Below, in pieces: positions 62,639-64,000 of a stretch of DNA of 64,000 nucleotides (its first letter is position 1; every line of letters starts with the position of its first letter). The stretch covers positions 82,001 through 146,000 of the forward strand of contig NZ_CP047569.1 in assembly GCF_009903625.1 (NCBI RefSeq). Direction: 5' to 3'. The notes below the pieces were generated by a model that saw only the letters and a program-made list of their open reading frames with translations, was not told where the DNA came from and made no database searches. The position numbers and the translations under genes were made by a program. The stretch comes from Microbulbifer sp. ALW1 (GTDB lineage: Bacteria > Pseudomonadota > Gammaproteobacteria > Pseudomonadales > Cellvibrionaceae).

Positions 62639-63604
62639 CTAACTGCCAAATTGGCTGCGCACCCTCGCCATCACCTGCTGAAATGCGATGGACATCTCAT
62701 GAGGCATCTGTTCTGACTGCAGGCGGCCAGACTGGATATCGGCACTGGCTGCTGCAATTTCAAACTCGAACCCGAGCCCCTTGCGGTAATCAATAAATTG
62801 ATCAATCTGCTCGTCCAGCTGGAACAGGCTACAGCGGTCCGCACGCCAGAAATCCGGAATCGCGATATAGCCCTCTTCACCGATGATGTACGCCCAGTTC
62901 TGCAATTTGCAGCGGAAAGAAGTAGCCAGGGTGGCCACCGCTCCCTGTTGGTACTCCGCCAGAATGACCACATCATCTTCCACGCCGTTCGGCGCAAGAT
63001 GTGTCCGCACCGAAATATCCTCAGGTTCCTGTTCCAGGAAGTACTGGGCAATCGCAACCGGGTAGATACCCATCTCCAACAGGCAACCTCCGGCGAGTCG
63101 GTTGTCGTATTCACGACGATCATTGGAAAAGGGGATCGGATACCCAAAATCCGCTTTAATGTGGCGAATCTTGCCGATGCGGCCTTGGTCTACCCATTGT
63201 TTTGCCTTGCGCAGCGCCGGTAGAAACCAGGTCCACATCCCCTCCATCAGATAGCAATTCTGATCCGTGGCGAATTTTGTCAGCTCACGACACTCATCCG
63301 GATTAACCACCAGAGGTTTCTCGCACAGCACTGCCTTACCAGAGGTCAGGGCAGCCACGGCCTGGGAGAAATGCAGGTTGTGGGGGGTTGCAATATAGAC
63401 TGCGTCCACCTCGTCGGAATCGAAGAGACCTTGGTACCCCTCGCAAGCCATCCCAATGTCGTATTTGGCGGCAAAGAGTTCGGCGTTTCTTGCACTGCGC
63501 GCACCAACCGCAACCAGCTCGGCGTTATCCACATGCTGAATGTCGCCTGCAAACGAATGGGCTATGCGCCCCGCCCCAATAATTCCCCAGCGCACCTTGT
63601 TCAT
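62639..63604 (-). CDS. Gfo/Idh/MocA-family oxidoreductase
   Basis: The 321-residue protein has an NAD(P)-binding Rossmann domain (RWGIIGAGRIAHSFA) and the family C-terminal half; VLCEKPLVVNPDEC carries the catalytic EKP motif and AGGCLLEMGIYPV the later His-replaced site. Members oxidise sugars, including xylose or trans-dihydrodiols. It fits the sugar locus, perhaps as xylose or oligosaccharide dehydrogenase. I chose the ATG at 63604, with AAGGA upstream, rather than the one at 63625. The preceding sugar porter gene ends 25 bases away. Confidence 0.85.
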   Translation of the reverse strand: MNKVRWGIIGAGRIAHSFAGDIQHVDNAELVAVGARSARNAELFAAKYDIGMACEGYQGLFDSDEVDAVYIATPHNLHFSQAVAALTSGKAVLCEKPLVVNPDECRELTKFATDQNCYLMEGMWTWFLPALRKAKQWVDQGRIGKIRHIKADFGYPIPFSNDRREYDNRLAGGCLLEMGIYPVAIAQYFLEQEPEDISVRTHLAPNGVEDDVVILAEYQQGAVATLATSFRCKLQNWAYIIGEEGYIAIPDFWRADRCSLFQLDEQIDQFIDYRKGLGFEFEIAAASADIQSGRLQSEQMPHEMSIAFQQVMARVRSQFGS

Positions 63605-63628
63605 TACCCGTTCCTTTTCGTTCATTGT

Positions 63629-64000
63629 TTACACCGCGCAAGCATTTTTTTGTGGATCATGTGCAACGACGTTTGATGCCGACTTTACACCCAGGGCCTT
63701 TTCCAACTGCTCCAGCGTTTTGCCACGGGTTTCCGGCAGCAGCCAGGCGACGAGGACAAACCCCAAAAGCGCGAAACCACCATAAATTGAAAAGGTGCCA
63801 ACAATCCCAAGATGCGCGAGCTCCCAGGGAAAGGCAAGTTGCACAACGTAACTCACCGCGCTGTTCGCCACTCCAATGCAAGAGATGGCAACACCACGAA
63901 TGGTGTTCGGGAAAATTTCCGACAGCAGCACCCACATGACGGGCCCCAGAGAAAAGGCAAAAGAGGCAACAAAACCAAGGATTCCAATCAGAACCAGCTT
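63629..64000 (-). CDS. SP-family sugar:H+ symporter (partial, runs off window)
   Basis: The last 123 residues of a sugar porter are present: GPVMWVLLSEIFPNTIRG (the helix 10 motif of XylE/AraE), two more helices, and PETRGKTLEQLEKALG, the conserved C-terminal signature of the SP family. It probably imports xylose with protons. The N-terminal three quarters lie beyond position 64000. It is first, on the minus strand, in an operon with the oxidoreductase and membrane AraC genes. Confidence 0.9.
   Translation of the reverse strand, partial: KLVLIGILGFVASFAFSLGPVMWVLLSEIFPNTIRGVAISCIGVANSAVSYVVQLAFPWELAHLGIVGTFSIYGGFALLGFVLVAWLLPETRGKTLEQLEKALGVKSASNVVAHDPQKNACAV

Overview
The window is a chromosomal segment of a GC-rich, probably marine, polysaccharide-degrading gammaproteobacterium. 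The gene families, the rpsU-dnaG-rpoD block, the prkA-yeaH-ycgB operon, a rhombosortase and the Thr-Pro/Ser-linked secreted glycoside hydrolases fit a Cellvibrionales-type organism such as Microbulbifer. That placement is inference from gene content; no rRNA or marker comparison could be run.

Region 1 (1-8.3 kb) holds apaH, a CPBP membrane protease, galE and the PrkA kinase / YeaH / SpoVR-like operon. Region 2 (8.4-27 kb) is mostly core genome: an HTH-receiver regulator, a candidate small RNA with its own promoter and terminator, cca, a pteridine reductase, a phosphoribosyltransferase, an HxlR regulator divergent from an Old Yellow Enzyme, a two-component system with a lipase-like hydrolase, folB-folK, tsaD, the macromolecular synthesis block rpsU-yqeY-dnaG-rpoD, dgkA and an autotransporter-like protein.

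Region 3 (27.13-33.35 kb) is a 6.2 kb integrative element in the 3' end of a CAT-anticodon tRNA gene. It has a P4-type integrase, an AlpA-like regulator, small HTH proteins, and a two-gene cargo (HipA-like kinase plus DUF3037-like protein). It is bounded by a 36-bp tRNA 3'-end repeat (35/36 identical) and carries G-run repeats at both ends that look like integrase arm sites. A second, decayed tRNA scar lies just inside the right end.

Region 4 (33.4-40.6 kb) has a DUF2200 protein, an MFS exporter, a DUF3298-type lipoprotein, a SWIM/SNF2 helicase, a rhombosortase and a coiled-coil lipoprotein.

Region 5 (40.7-64.0 kb) is a large xylan/xylose utilisation locus: tal-xylB-xylA behind a LacI-type operator; an AraC-GH1-GPH symporter-GH26 operon; divergent GH43, GH26 lipoprotein and phytanoyl-CoA-dioxygenase-like genes; a prolyl-4-hydroxylase-like gene; a modular GH26; a 1198-residue secreted di-haem protein with the same two N-terminal modules as that GH26; a membrane-embedded AraC regulator; a Gfo/Idh/MocA oxidoreductase; and a truncated sugar porter. 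Xylose catabolism genes beside three GH26 enzymes and a GH43 enzyme suggest marine beta-1,3-xylan (siphonous green algal wall) as the target. The predicted flow is outside cleavage by GH26 enzymes, import by the GPH symporter, cleavage by GH43/GH1, then XylA-XylB-Tal. The CBM-tagged di-haem protein and the two 2-oxoglutarate oxygenases are the least explained and most novel parts.
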